This document shows, in pieces, positions 1 through 6,245 of a DNA stretch of 7,247 bases (positions within the stretch are counted from its first letter, which is position 1; the number at the start of each line of letters is the position of its first letter). The stretch lies in contig DGTA01000009.1 in NCBI GenBank assembly GCA_002394165.1, positions 1 to 7,247 on the forward strand. Direction: 5' to 3'. Under the pieces are notes generated by a model. That model saw nothing but the letters and a program-made list of their open reading frames with translations, had not been told where the DNA came from and did not search any database. The stretch comes from Lachnospiraceae bacterium UBA4348. GTDB taxonomy: Bacteria > Bacillota > Clostridia > Lachnospirales > Lachnospiraceae. Position numbers and translations under genes: made by a program.

Positions 1-692
1 CGGAAGGTCGGTCCGAAGGTGTAGACGCTGCGGAATGCCTGTGCGAAAGCTTCCACGTCCAGCTGACCCGATACGGTCAGGTTGGTGGGCTTTCCAAAGA
101 AATCCTTTGAATAATCCACCTTGCCCTCCGGCGTCATCGGCACGTTGGCCAGGTCGAGAGTGGTCACCTGGAACATCTCGCCCGCGCCCTCGGCGTCACT
201 GCCCGTGATCAGCGGTGAATGAACATATACGAAGCCCCTCTCCTGGAAGAAGCGGTGGATGGCATAGGCCGCCAGAGAGCGTACCCGGAACGTCGCCTGG
301 AAAAGGTTCGTGCGGGGGCGCAGATGCGGGACCGTGCGCAGAAATTCCACGCTGTGGCGCTTCTTCTGCATCGGATAATCCGGTGTGGAGGCGCCCTCCA
401 CCTCTACTTTCGATGCCTGGATCTCAAAGGGCTGCTTCGCCTCGGGCGTGGCCACCAGCGTTCCGGTCACCACCACGGCGGCCCCCACGTTCAGGCGGCC
501 GATCTGCGCGAAATTCTCCAGCGCGTCCCCGTAGACGATCTGCAGTGTCTCAAAAAAGGATCCGTCATGAAGCACCAGGAACCCGAAGGTCTTCGAATCG
601 CGGATCGAGCGGACCCAGCCGCCTACCGAGATCTCTTTTCCCAGATACTTTTCGGTATCCTTGTATAATTCCCTGACAGTTATCAATTCCAT
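1..692 (-). CDS. asnS: Asparaginyl-tRNA synthetase, N-terminal part (cut by window edge)
   Basis: This class IIb aminoacyl-tRNA synthetase charges tRNA-Asn with asparagine in the cytoplasm, using ATP and releasing AMP and PPi. About 230 N-terminal residues are visible and the gene continues past base 1. Residues ~18-105 read as the OB-fold anticodon-binding domain (GGWVRSIRDSKTFGFLVLHD). They are followed by the catalytic core entry HLRPRTN, the motif-1 region (SPLITGSDAEGAGEMFQV) and the start of motif 2 (VYTFGPTFR). GEMFQV and the FGKPTNLTVSGQL stretch are typical of AsnRS and distinguish it from AspRS and LysRS. The ATG at 690-692 has AAGGAG about 11 nt upstream. It lies on the same strand downstream of murA but is separated from it by a strong terminator. 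No convincing promoter fits between that terminator and the ribosome binding site, so how it is transcribed is unclear. Family assignment is very secure. Confidence 0.96.
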   Translation of the reverse strand, partial: MELITVRELYKDTEKYLGKEISVGGWVRSIRDSKTFGFLVLHDGSFFETLQIVYGDALENFAQIGRLNVGAAVVVTGTLVATPEAKQPFEIQASKVEVEGASTPDYPMQKKRHSVEFLRTVPHLRPRTNLFQATFRVRSLAAYAIHRFFQERGFVYVHSPLITGSDAEGAGEMFQVTTLDLANVPMTPEGKVDYSKDFFGKPTNLTVSGQLDVEAFAQAFRSVYTFGPTF

Positions 693-724
693 ATCGATCT
701 CTTCTCCTTCTGTATTTATCTCGC

Positions 725-760
725 AAAAAAGATCCCGGCGCACTGATCGCGCCGGGATCT
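725..760 (-). terminator. Intrinsic terminator downstream of murA
   Basis: An 11-bp perfect GC-rich stem (731-741 pairing with 749-759, extended by A730/T760) closes a 7-nt loop. On the minus strand it is followed at once by a run of six T (725-730). This is a textbook Rho-independent terminator for murA, whose stop codon is about 35 nt upstream. asnS begins only 33 nt beyond the T-run, so read-through here could also set the level of asnS transcript. Confidence 0.92.
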
Positions 761-795
761 GCTTTCTCGTTTGGTCTGATGCGCCTTTTGGGCGT

Positions 796-2088
796 TTATA
801 CGACGCGGAAATTGAATTTCTGCGCTTCTCTGACGCTGTCGATCAGGCGGATCTCCGCACCCAGTGACCTGAGCTTTTCATCAAACGCTTCATAACCGCG
901 CTGGATGTACCGGATATCATCCACGATTGTGATGCCCTCAGCGGCCAGCCCTGCAATGACCAGCGCTGCGCCGGCCCGGAGATCCGGAGCCGAAACTCTC
1001 GCTCCCGTAAAGCCTTCCACGCCCGTGATGATGGCGGTGTTGCCTTCCACCTTCGCTATGCCGCCCATTCTGGCCAGCTCGTCCAGATATTTGAACCGGT
1101 TCTCGAAGATGCTCTCCGTCACGATGCTCGTCCCCGTCGCCAGAGACAGCGCCACGCCGATCTGCGGCTGCATATCGGTGGGATAACCCGGATACGGAAG
1201 CGTCTTGACGTTCGTCCCGGTCAGCCGGCCGGTCGCCGCCACACGCACAGCGGAGTCGAATTCCTCCACCTGACATCCGATCTCGATCAGCTTTGCACTC
1301 GTCGCCTCCAGATGTTTGGGGATGACGTTCCTGACCATCACATCGCCCCTGGTGACCGCGGCGGCAAACATAAAGGTGCCCGCCTCGATCTGGTCGGGAA
1401 TGATGGAATATTCCGTAGAGTGAAGCTTCTCCACCCCGCGGATGCGGATCACATCCGTACCGGCGCCCCTGATATTGGCACCCATGCTGTTTAAGAAGTT
1501 GGCCACGTCGACCACGTGCGGCTCACGCGCGCAGTTCTCGATGATCGTACGTCCCTCGGCCATGGAAGCAGCCATCATGATATTGATCGTGGCGCCCACG
1601 GACACCGTATCCAGGTAGATATGACATCCGCGGAGCTGATCTGCCTCCGCACAGATAGAACCGTTCCTGATATTGACAGTGGCACCCAGAGCCTTAAAGC
1701 CCTTCAGGTGCAGATCAATGGGCCTGCTGCCGATATCGCAGCCGCCCGGAAGCGGCACCTCGGCTTTTTTGAACCTGCCCAGCAGCGCTCCCAGAAGATA
1801 ATAGGAAGCACGGATCTTCTTGATAAATTCATAATCAATGCTTACATCGCTGATCCGGGATGAAGTGATCATCACATCATGCCGGGTGATGCGCTCCACC
1901 TTGACACCGATCTCGGTCATGGCTTCAAGCATTACATTGATATCTCTGACATCGGGTAAATTTGTGATCAGGACGGTGTCTTCTGTCATCACCGACGCCG
2001 CCAGGATGCCCAGTGCAGCATTCTTGGCGCCGCTGATCTCCACTTCACCTGCAAGCGGATTCCCACCCCTGATGATAAATTGTTCCAT
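796..2088 (-). CDS. murA: UDP-N-acetylglucosamine 1-carboxyvinyltransferase (MurA)
   Basis: MurA transfers enolpyruvate from PEP to UDP-GlcNAc, the first committed step of peptidoglycan synthesis, in the cytoplasm. The 430 residues are full length for the family (E. coli about 419). Visible landmarks are the N-terminal GGNPLAGEVEISGAKNA with the substrate-binding Lys22-Asn23, and the mobile loop LPGGCDIGSRPIDLHL with Cys117, equivalent to the fosfomycin-target Cys115 of E. coli. The catalytic Asp305 lies in PGYPTDMQPQ and Arg397 in RYIQRGYE. The Cys means fosfomycin sensitivity is expected at the target level. The ATG at 2086-2088 is preceded by GAGGTG about 4 nt upstream. A near-consensus promoter lies at 2268-2296, giving a leader of about 170 nt, and a terminator follows at 725-760, so it is probably monocistronic. 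Firmicutes often carry two paralogues (MurA/MurZ, also called MurAA/MurAB), and which one this is cannot be settled from the window. Confidence 0.98.
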   Translation of the reverse strand: MEQFIIRGGNPLAGEVEISGAKNAALGILAASVMTEDTVLITNLPDVRDINVMLEAMTEIGVKVERITRHDVMITSSRISDVSIDYEFIKKIRASYYLLGALLGRFKKAEVPLPGGCDIGSRPIDLHLKGFKALGATVNIRNGSICAEADQLRGCHIYLDTVSVGATINIMMAASMAEGRTIIENCAREPHVVDVANFLNSMGANIRGAGTDVIRIRGVEKLHSTEYSIIPDQIEAGTFMFAAAVTRGDVMVRNVIPKHLEATSAKLIEIGCQVEEFDSAVRVAATGRLTGTNVKTLPYPGYPTDMQPQIGVALSLATGTSIVTESIFENRFKYLDELARMGGIAKVEGNTAIITGVEGFTGARVSAPDLRAGAALVIAGLAAEGITIVDDIRYIQRGYEAFDEKLRSLGAEIRLIDSVREAQKFNFRVV

Positions 2089-2261
2089 AAGTCACCTCGT
2101 TATGTACTTATACTCCCTCACACCGCCTCTTTCCTGAATGGGCGGTGAACAGGCCAACCCGGACAGGCGTTTCTCCCCTGGCCAGAATCCGGACTATGCC
2201 TTCAAACAGCGGTACACAGCAGGCAGGGTCAGCAAACAAACCGGCCTGCAACCGATAATTC
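2089..2261 (-). promoter_or_regulatory. Long murA leader, possibly structured RNA
   Basis: The stretch from the predicted start of transcription (about 2261) to the murA ATG is unusually long and folds on paper, read on the minus strand, into three successive hairpins. The first pairs 2244-2249 with 2219-2224, with an inner 3-bp GGT/ACC stem. The second (2151-2201) stacks four short helices: 2198-2201/2151-2154, 2188-2192/2159-2163 and 2177-2180/2164-2167, separated by internal loops. The third has a perfect 7-bp stem (2141-2147/2121-2127) with a 13-nt loop. No T-run follows any of them, so they do not look like simple terminators. I do not recognise a known riboswitch class. The pairings were found by eye in GC-rich DNA and may be partly chance. 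Confidence 0.4.
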
Positions 2262-2267
2262 AGGATT

Positions 2268-2296
2268 ATTATACACATGCGCGCCCTTTTTGTAAA
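2268..2296 (-). promoter_or_regulatory. Sigma-A type promoter for murA
   Basis: On the minus strand a -35 box TTTACA (2291-2296, 5 of 6 to consensus) and a perfect -10 box TATAAT (2268-2273) are separated by exactly 17 bp. Transcription would start near 2261. It faces murA, and no other minus-strand gene start lies nearby. The -35 box sits in the centre of an inverted repeat (2277-2307). Confidence 0.82.
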
Positions 2297-2325
2297 GAGG
2301 CGCGCATTTTATCCCCGTTTCCGGG
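2277..2325 (-). repeat. Inverted repeats between ppaC and murA, possible ppaC terminator or operator
   Basis: A perfect 9-bp inverted repeat (ATGCGCGCC at 2277-2285 and its complement at 2299-2307) encloses 13 bp that contain the murA -35 box. Just upstream on the minus strand is a smaller hairpin with a 4-bp stem and GAAA loop (2314-2325). Both lie within about 70 nt after the ppaC stop codon, so they may end the ppaC transcript, but no T-run follows on the minus strand. On the plus strand the 9-bp hairpin is followed by TTTT, though no plus-strand gene precedes it. The position over the -35 region fits an operator equally well. Confidence 0.5.
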
Positions 2326-2345
2326 CCTTTTCAGCTTGTTTATCC

Positions 2346-4016
2346 TCACACATCCGGCCGGTTGATGACCGCCATCAGTGCCGGTACCACCTGCTTCTTG
2401 CGTGAGACCATATTGGTGACCTTCGCGCAGCATCCATCGATCACGGCATCCGGGAACGCCTCCTTCACCAGCTCCCCGGCTTTCTCCCCGTAAAAGAGCA
2501 GCTGCGTCGATTCTTCAATGATATCGGTCAGCATGAAGAACAGCATATCCAGGCCCTTCGTCTCCATCGTGCGGCGCAGGAACGGCTCCATCCTTTCACG
2601 GATCGCGCCAAGCTCCTGGGCATTGACGGAAGTGATCTGGCCGATGCCGATCTTCATATCCTTAAATTCGAACTTCTTGTAATCCTGGTAGAGAAGCTCC
2701 TCCTCCGACTTCGAGGACAGGTCGCTGCCGGCCGAGAACATCTGCATGGCAAAATCCCTGCAGTCGATGCCGGCGATCATGGCCAGCTCCCTGGCCGTCT
2801 CCTCATCCCGCGGCGTACAGGTCGGCGAGCGGAACATCAGCGTATCCGAGAGGATGGCCGCGCACATCAGCCCCGCGATCTGCTGCGGGATATCCACCTG
2901 CTTCTCCCTGAACATCTGGCAGATGATCGTCGCCGTGCAGCCCACCGGCTGGTTTCGGAAATACACCGGATTGATGGTCTCCAGGGATCCGAGCCGGTGA
3001 TGATCGATGATCTCGAGAAGCTGTGAATCCTCGATGTGATCCACCGCCTGGTCCGCCTCATTGTGATCCACGAGGATGATGCGTCTCTTGCGCACGCCCA
3101 GCAGGTTCCGGCGGGAGATCATGCCCACGTAGCGGCCCTGTTTGTCCTTCACCGGGAAATCACGGAAGCGCAGCTTCGACATGTACTCGCGGATGTCCTC
3201 GGTGTAATCCGTCTTCCGGAAGGTGATCAGGTTATCCTTCTTCATGAAGAACTCCACCGGCATGCTCTGGTTGATCAGCCTGGCCACCGTATACGTGTCG
3301 AGCGGCGTCACCAGCACGGTCGTCCCGTGTTCCTTCGCCATCAGCTGGATGGTCCGCGAGACCGGTGCGCCCAGGCACACCACGATACAGCCCGCATCCA
3401 TCTCAACGGCGCAGAGCTGTCCCTCATAGCGGTTGCCGAGGATGACCATGTCATGCCGGTCGATATACTGCTCCATCACATCCGGATTGGCCGCGGCGAT
3501 CACCACCTTGCCCTTATCGAAGACGTCGTCCTCGTCTCCGACGACCATCTGGGCCTCCAGCGTCTTTAAGATGTTCCGGTAGGGAGTCTTCGCCCTCGAT
3601 ACGATGGCGCTGTCATACTCTTCCATGTAGGACTTGGCGATATCATTGATCGTGATCAGGCCTTCCAGCTTCCCGTCATCGTCCGTCAGTGGAAGCGTGA
3701 ACACGTTGAGCTCCTTCATCAGCGTGTACGCCTCTTTGACCGAAATGCCCTTGTCCGTCCCGGGCACCTCGCGGATCTCCATATCCTTGACCCGGGTCCC
3801 GATATTGTCGATATAGACCGGCGCGCCGGCATTGAAATAGTTCAGAACGAACCCCGTCTCCGTGTTGACCGTGCCTGCCCGGCAGGCGACATAATTATAA
3901 TCCGGGTCGATCCTGTTCTTGAGATAGGCGTAGGCGATCGCGCTGCAGATGGAATCCGTATCCGGATTTTTATGTCCCACCACGATCACTGTCGGTTTAT
4001 TCTTATTCTGCGGCAT
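2346..4016 (-). CDS. ppaC: CBS/DRTGG-domain manganese-dependent inorganic pyrophosphatase (family II)
   Basis: This cytoplasmic enzyme hydrolyses PPi to two phosphates, pulling biosynthetic reactions forward. From the chosen start it has 556 residues, against about 310 for family II enzymes without regulatory domains. The DHH domain opens with GHKNPDTDS (His15, Asp19, Asp21) and is interrupted by a regulatory insert: CBS 1 (about 72-130), DRTGG domain (about 140-255) and CBS 2 (about 258-308). The DHH domain then resumes with VDHNE (Asp317), IIDHH (His339-His340) and LSDT (Asp391), and the DHHA2 domain ends with the substrate-binding SRKKQ (about 538-542). All metal and substrate ligands appear intact. 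Characterised relatives of this architecture are inhibited by AMP/ADP and activated by ATP or diadenosine polyphosphates; that is family knowledge, not visible here. The start is the ATG at 4014-4016, with GGGAGG 10 nt upstream; an ATG 36 nt further upstream lies too close to the predicted transcription start. Confidence 0.96.
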   Translation of the reverse strand: MPQNKNKPTVIVVGHKNPDTDSICSAIAYAYLKNRIDPDYNYVACRAGTVNTETGFVLNYFNAGAPVYIDNIGTRVKDMEIREVPGTDKGISVKEAYTLMKELNVFTLPLTDDDGKLEGLITINDIAKSYMEEYDSAIVSRAKTPYRNILKTLEAQMVVGDEDDVFDKGKVVIAAANPDVMEQYIDRHDMVILGNRYEGQLCAVEMDAGCIVVCLGAPVSRTIQLMAKEHGTTVLVTPLDTYTVARLINQSMPVEFFMKKDNLITFRKTDYTEDIREYMSKLRFRDFPVKDKQGRYVGMISRRNLLGVRKRRIILVDHNEADQAVDHIEDSQLLEIIDHHRLGSLETINPVYFRNQPVGCTATIICQMFREKQVDIPQQIAGLMCAAILSDTLMFRSPTCTPRDEETARELAMIAGIDCRDFAMQMFSAGSDLSSKSEEELLYQDYKKFEFKDMKIGIGQITSVNAQELGAIRERMEPFLRRTMETKGLDMLFFMLTDIIEESTQLLFYGEKAGELVKEAFPDAVIDGCCAKVTNMVSRKKQVVPALMAVINRPDV

Positions 4017-4040
4017 TTTTGTAAGTCCTCCCTGCCAAAG

Positions 4041-4069
4041 AGTGTAGCACACCGGGCGGCGCTTTACAA
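4041..4069 (-). promoter_or_regulatory. Promoter for ppaC
   Basis: On the minus strand TTGTAA (4064-4069) and TACACT (4041-4046) are spaced 17 bp apart, and a TGC directly before the -10 box gives an extended -10 (TGn) signature. Transcription would start near 4034, leaving a leader of under 20 nt that begins next to the GGGAGG ribosome binding site. Its -35 box is the same DNA as the -35 box of the opposing promoter. Confidence 0.62.
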
Positions 4070-4091
4070 CAAACGCGCGATGATGTATGAT
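4063..4091 (+). promoter_or_regulatory. Promoter for the lipoprotein operon
   Basis: TTTACA (4063-4068) and TATGAT (4086-4091), each 5 of 6 to the sigma-A consensus, are spaced 17 bp apart. Transcription would start near 4098, leaving a leader of about 37 nt that carries the GGAG ribosome binding site at 4122-4125. A 6-bp inverted repeat (4087-4092 with 4097-4102, 4-nt spacer) covers the -10 box and start point and could be an operator. This promoter overlaps the ppaC promoter head to head. Confidence 0.7.
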
Positions 4092-4134
4092 TCTAAAATC
4101 ATTACTTTTCGATCAGCAAACGGAGATATTTCGT

Positions 4135-5964
4135 ATGTATAATAAAAAATTTCTGCGTCCCGCCTCTCTCGCTCTCGTGCTGACGGCCGCGCAGATGATG
4201 ACGGGCTGTGCCCGGCATCCGGCCGGAGACGAGCCTTTATCAGAAACGACCGCCTCTGTCCTGGAGGATGGTTTATCCGAGGCAGGGACAGACTCCGGAG
4301 AATCTCTCTTCGAAGAAACCGAAACCGAGAGCCTCTTCGAGACCGAGTTTGAAATGCAGGCTCCTCCCGTCAGCCTGACCGATCCGGAGCACGCCGAAAA
4401 CCTGTCCCAGTTCCTGGGCCAGACCAGGGCTGTCCTGGGCGATGATTTCCGCTTCCCGGAAAACACCCGGCGTCCGTCGGAGCCGGTGACGGAAGAAGAC
4501 ACCGAAACCCAGGCTCAGGAAAATGATGAACCAGCCGCGGAAAGCCTCACGGAGGGACCCTGGGAGGATCTGAGCGAAGAAGCCGCCGAAGATCTTACCG
4601 AAGGACTTACTGAGGGATCGACCGAAAACCTCTCCGAAAGCCTTACCGAAGAGATCCCGGAAGAGCTCACCGAGGAATTCACGGAAGAGCTCACGGAAGA
4701 GCTTTCCGAAGAGTTCACCGAGACAGCTGCCGCGGAGCAGCTGACGGAGGAACTGACGGAAGGGCTCACAGAAGATCTGACCGAGGAATTGACAGATGCC
4801 TCTGCCGAAGCACTGACGGAGGAGCTGACCGATGCTTCTGCCGAAGAGCTGACGGAAGAGCTGACCGATGCCCCTGCCGAAGAGTTGACGGAGGAGCTGA
4901 CTGAAGCGCTCACGGAAGAACTCTCCGAGGAACTTACGGAGGAGATCTTCGAGGAGGCCGCAGAGGGACTGACAGAGGATCTCTCAGAGGGGCTCACCGA
5001 AGCCGGCACCGAAAGCCTTGCCGAGTCCGTCACCGAAGAGGAGACCGAGACCGAACCGGCCCCTGTGCTTCATGAGCTGAAGCATGAAGTCCCCTTCCCG
5101 GCCCATGTAAGGACGCTGGAAGACCACTACCGCGTCCGCGGGCTTGTCATCCCGGCCGCGCAGCGCACGCCCTACATGCTGCAGCTTTCCCTTGAGCGCA
5201 TGATCGCGCAGTACGAGGGCGACTGGAGCATCTACATCCGCAACCTGAACCGGGAAGGTCCGGGTTCCGTGATCAGCATCAACGTGCAGCCCGTAAAATC
5301 CGCGAGCATCATGAAACTGTTCATCATGGGCGCCGCCTACGATGCCATGTCCAACCAGCGGCTCGCCCGCACGGACGAAGTCATCTCACGCATCACGGGC
5401 ATGATCAAGGCCAGCAGCAACACAGATGCCAACCGCCTGCTCGAGATCCTCGGCGGAGGCTCCATCCGCGAGGGCATCCGGGAGGTGAACGCCTATATCA
5501 GCCGTCTGGGCTGCAGCGAGCTGACTCACCAGTACAACGGCTTCGACAACACGGACTACGTGTTCGATGCCGAACACAACAACACGGTCTATCCTCCGGA
5601 CTGCGCCCTGTTCCTGGAGAAGATCTATCACCGCCAGCTCGGTTCGCGAAAGATCTGCAACGAGATCGAGAACATGATGATCGAGCAGGAGACCCGCTAT
5701 AAGATCCCTGCCGGCGTGGCCAAAGTCTCCGACGGCGTTTCCATCGGCAACAAGACCGGCGAGATGGACCAGGTGGAGAACGATGTCGCCATCGTCTACT
5801 CCCCTGCCTGCGACTATATCCTGTGCGTCTTCTCCAACAACTGGAGCGATAAAGAAACCGCCCTTAAGCAGATCCAGAGCATCTCCGAGGAAGTGTACCG
5901 CTTCTACAACGACAGCCGCTGGCTGGCGCGGACCATGCACATCCTGGATACCGGGAACAAGTGA
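4135..5964 (+). CDS. Lipoprotein with acidic Glu/Thr/Leu repeat linker and C-terminal beta-lactamase-like serine hydrolase domain
   Basis: The predicted 609-residue protein starts with a lipoprotein signal peptide: basic MYNKKFLR, a hydrophobic stretch, and lipobox MMTGC with lipidated Cys25, so it should be anchored outside the membrane. Residues 26-130 are acidic and low in complexity. About 135-306 are tetrapeptide-like LTEE/LSEE/FTEE repeats, including three 12-residue copies of ELTDAxAExLTE. The C-terminal ~250 residues resemble the class A beta-lactamase/D,D-peptidase fold, with SxxK (Ser391-Ile-Met-Lys394), SxN (Ser427-Ser-Asn429) and KTG (540-542). I see no ExxLN omega-loop motif, the usual source of the deacylating Glu166, so a peptidoglycan peptidase or penicillin-binding role seems more likely than resistance; this is inference. 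The ATG at 4135 has GGAG upstream. An in-frame ATG at 4087 lies inside the -10 box and cannot be on the mRNA. A small gene follows 14 nt downstream. Confidence 0.85.
   Translation: MYNKKFLRPASLALVLTAAQMMTGCARHPAGDEPLSETTASVLEDGLSEAGTDSGESLFEETETESLFETEFEMQAPPVSLTDPEHAENLSQFLGQTRAVLGDDFRFPENTRRPSEPVTEEDTETQAQENDEPAAESLTEGPWEDLSEEAAEDLTEGLTEGSTENLSESLTEEIPEELTEEFTEELTEELSEEFTETAAAEQLTEELTEGLTEDLTEELTDASAEALTEELTDASAEELTEELTDAPAEELTEELTEALTEELSEELTEEIFEEAAEGLTEDLSEGLTEAGTESLAESVTEEETETEPAPVLHELKHEVPFPAHVRTLEDHYRVRGLVIPAAQRTPYMLQLSLERMIAQYEGDWSIYIRNLNREGPGSVISINVQPVKSASIMKLFIMGAAYDAMSNQRLARTDEVISRITGMIKASSNTDANRLLEILGGGSIREGIREVNAYISRLGCSELTHQYNGFDNTDYVFDAEHNNTVYPPDCALFLEKIYHRQLGSRKICNEIENMMIEQETRYKIPAGVAKVSDGVSIGNKTGEMDQVENDVAIVYSPACDYILCVFSNNWSDKETALKQIQSISEEVYRFYNDSRWLARTMHILDTGNK
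4537..5052 (+). repeat. Degenerate coding repeats (LTEE-type) with three tandem 36-nt units
   Basis: This in-frame low-complexity part of the lipoprotein gene is dominated by Leu-Thr-Glu-Glu variants. Three consecutive 36-nt units are clear at 4783-4818, 4819-4854 and 4855-4890, each encoding a close variant of EELTDASAEALT. Shorter 12-nt steps flank them. Glu is written as both GAA and GAG and Leu/Thr codons also vary between copies. The amino-acid pattern is thus kept while the DNA has diverged, which suggests selection on the protein and not very recent slippage alone. Confidence 0.85.
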
Positions 5965-5978
5965 GAAACGGGGGACAA

Positions 5979-6239
5979 ATGAAAATCTGGGGAAAACTTT
6001 GGAAAGACAACCACCTCCTGACCGACACCGTCGTCACGGAGGAAAGCGAAGACACCCGCACGCACAAGATCTTCCGGCTGCTCGACGAGATCTGCCTCCA
6101 CTTCGACCTTGGCAGGCCCATCTGGCTCGACAAGAACATCCGGGAATTCAAAGCCCATTCAAAGACCCGCTTCTATCAGGACAGCTTTGTGGAAGAGATC
6201 AGCTTCGACTGCCTGGAGATCCAGGTGCTAGAGGAATAA
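5979..6239 (+). CDS. Small conserved-looking protein of unknown function, downstream of the lipoprotein
   Basis: The 86-residue protein begins MKIWGKLWKDNHLL and contains a polar middle (EDTRTHKIFRLLDEIC), then PIWLDKNIREFK and an acidic end (EEISFDCLEIQVLEE). It has no signal peptide or membrane segment, so it should be cytoplasmic. I recall similar short proteins in Clostridia genomes but no function for them, and name none. The ATG at 5979 is preceded by GGGGG at 5970-5974. A GTG at 5961 in the same frame overlaps the upstream stop codon (GTGA) and would add six residues. It has a weaker ribosome binding site, but the overlap could allow coupled translation. The 14-nt gap from the lipoprotein stop and the absence of a promoter indicate a shared transcript. 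Normal codon composition and a clean frame support a real gene. Confidence 0.75.
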   Translation: MKIWGKLWKDNHLLTDTVVTEESEDTRTHKIFRLLDEICLHFDLGRPIWLDKNIREFKAHSKTRFYQDSFVEEISFDCLEIQVLEE

Positions 6240-6245
6240 ATCATC

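Noticed and set aside
215..676. Plus-strand open frames opposite asnS
   Set aside because: They are shadows of the high-GC asnS coding sequence: Arg/Pro/Ser-rich or without family features, and lacking ribosome binding sites.
2151..2260. Resemblance to an FMN riboswitch (ATAGTCCGGAT on minus) or to a cobalamin riboswitch (GAATCCGG and ACCGGCCTG on plus)
   Set aside because: Only short fragments match. The conserved cores of either class are not complete or in order, and neither would be expected for murA; the plus-strand reading has no gene to control.
3036..3569. 177-codon plus-strand open frame rich in His, Asp and Val
   Set aside because: It is antisense to the regulatory insert of the pyrophosphatase, whose own frame is fully explained by known domains.
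4017..4052. Upstream ATG for ppaC (adds 12 residues)
   Set aside because: It overlaps the -10 and start-point region of the predicted promoter. The ATG at 4016 has a good GGGAGG site and starts directly before the conserved DHH domain.
4087..4134. Upstream in-frame ATG for the lipoprotein (adds MILKSLLFDQQTEIFR)
   Set aside because: The codon lies inside the predicted -10 box, has no ribosome binding site, and would place a polar stretch before a well-formed lipoprotein signal peptide.
4783..4890. CRISPR-like tandem array
   Set aside because: The 36-nt units are directly adjacent without spacers and lie in frame within a coding sequence.
4515..5033. Long serine/valine-rich open frame on the minus strand (172 codons) opposite the lipoprotein
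   Set aside because: It is the mirror of the GAG/GAA/CTG/ACG repeat codons, which read as Ser/Val-rich codons in the antisense frame. It has no ribosome binding site or promoter that I can see and runs only as far as the repeat.
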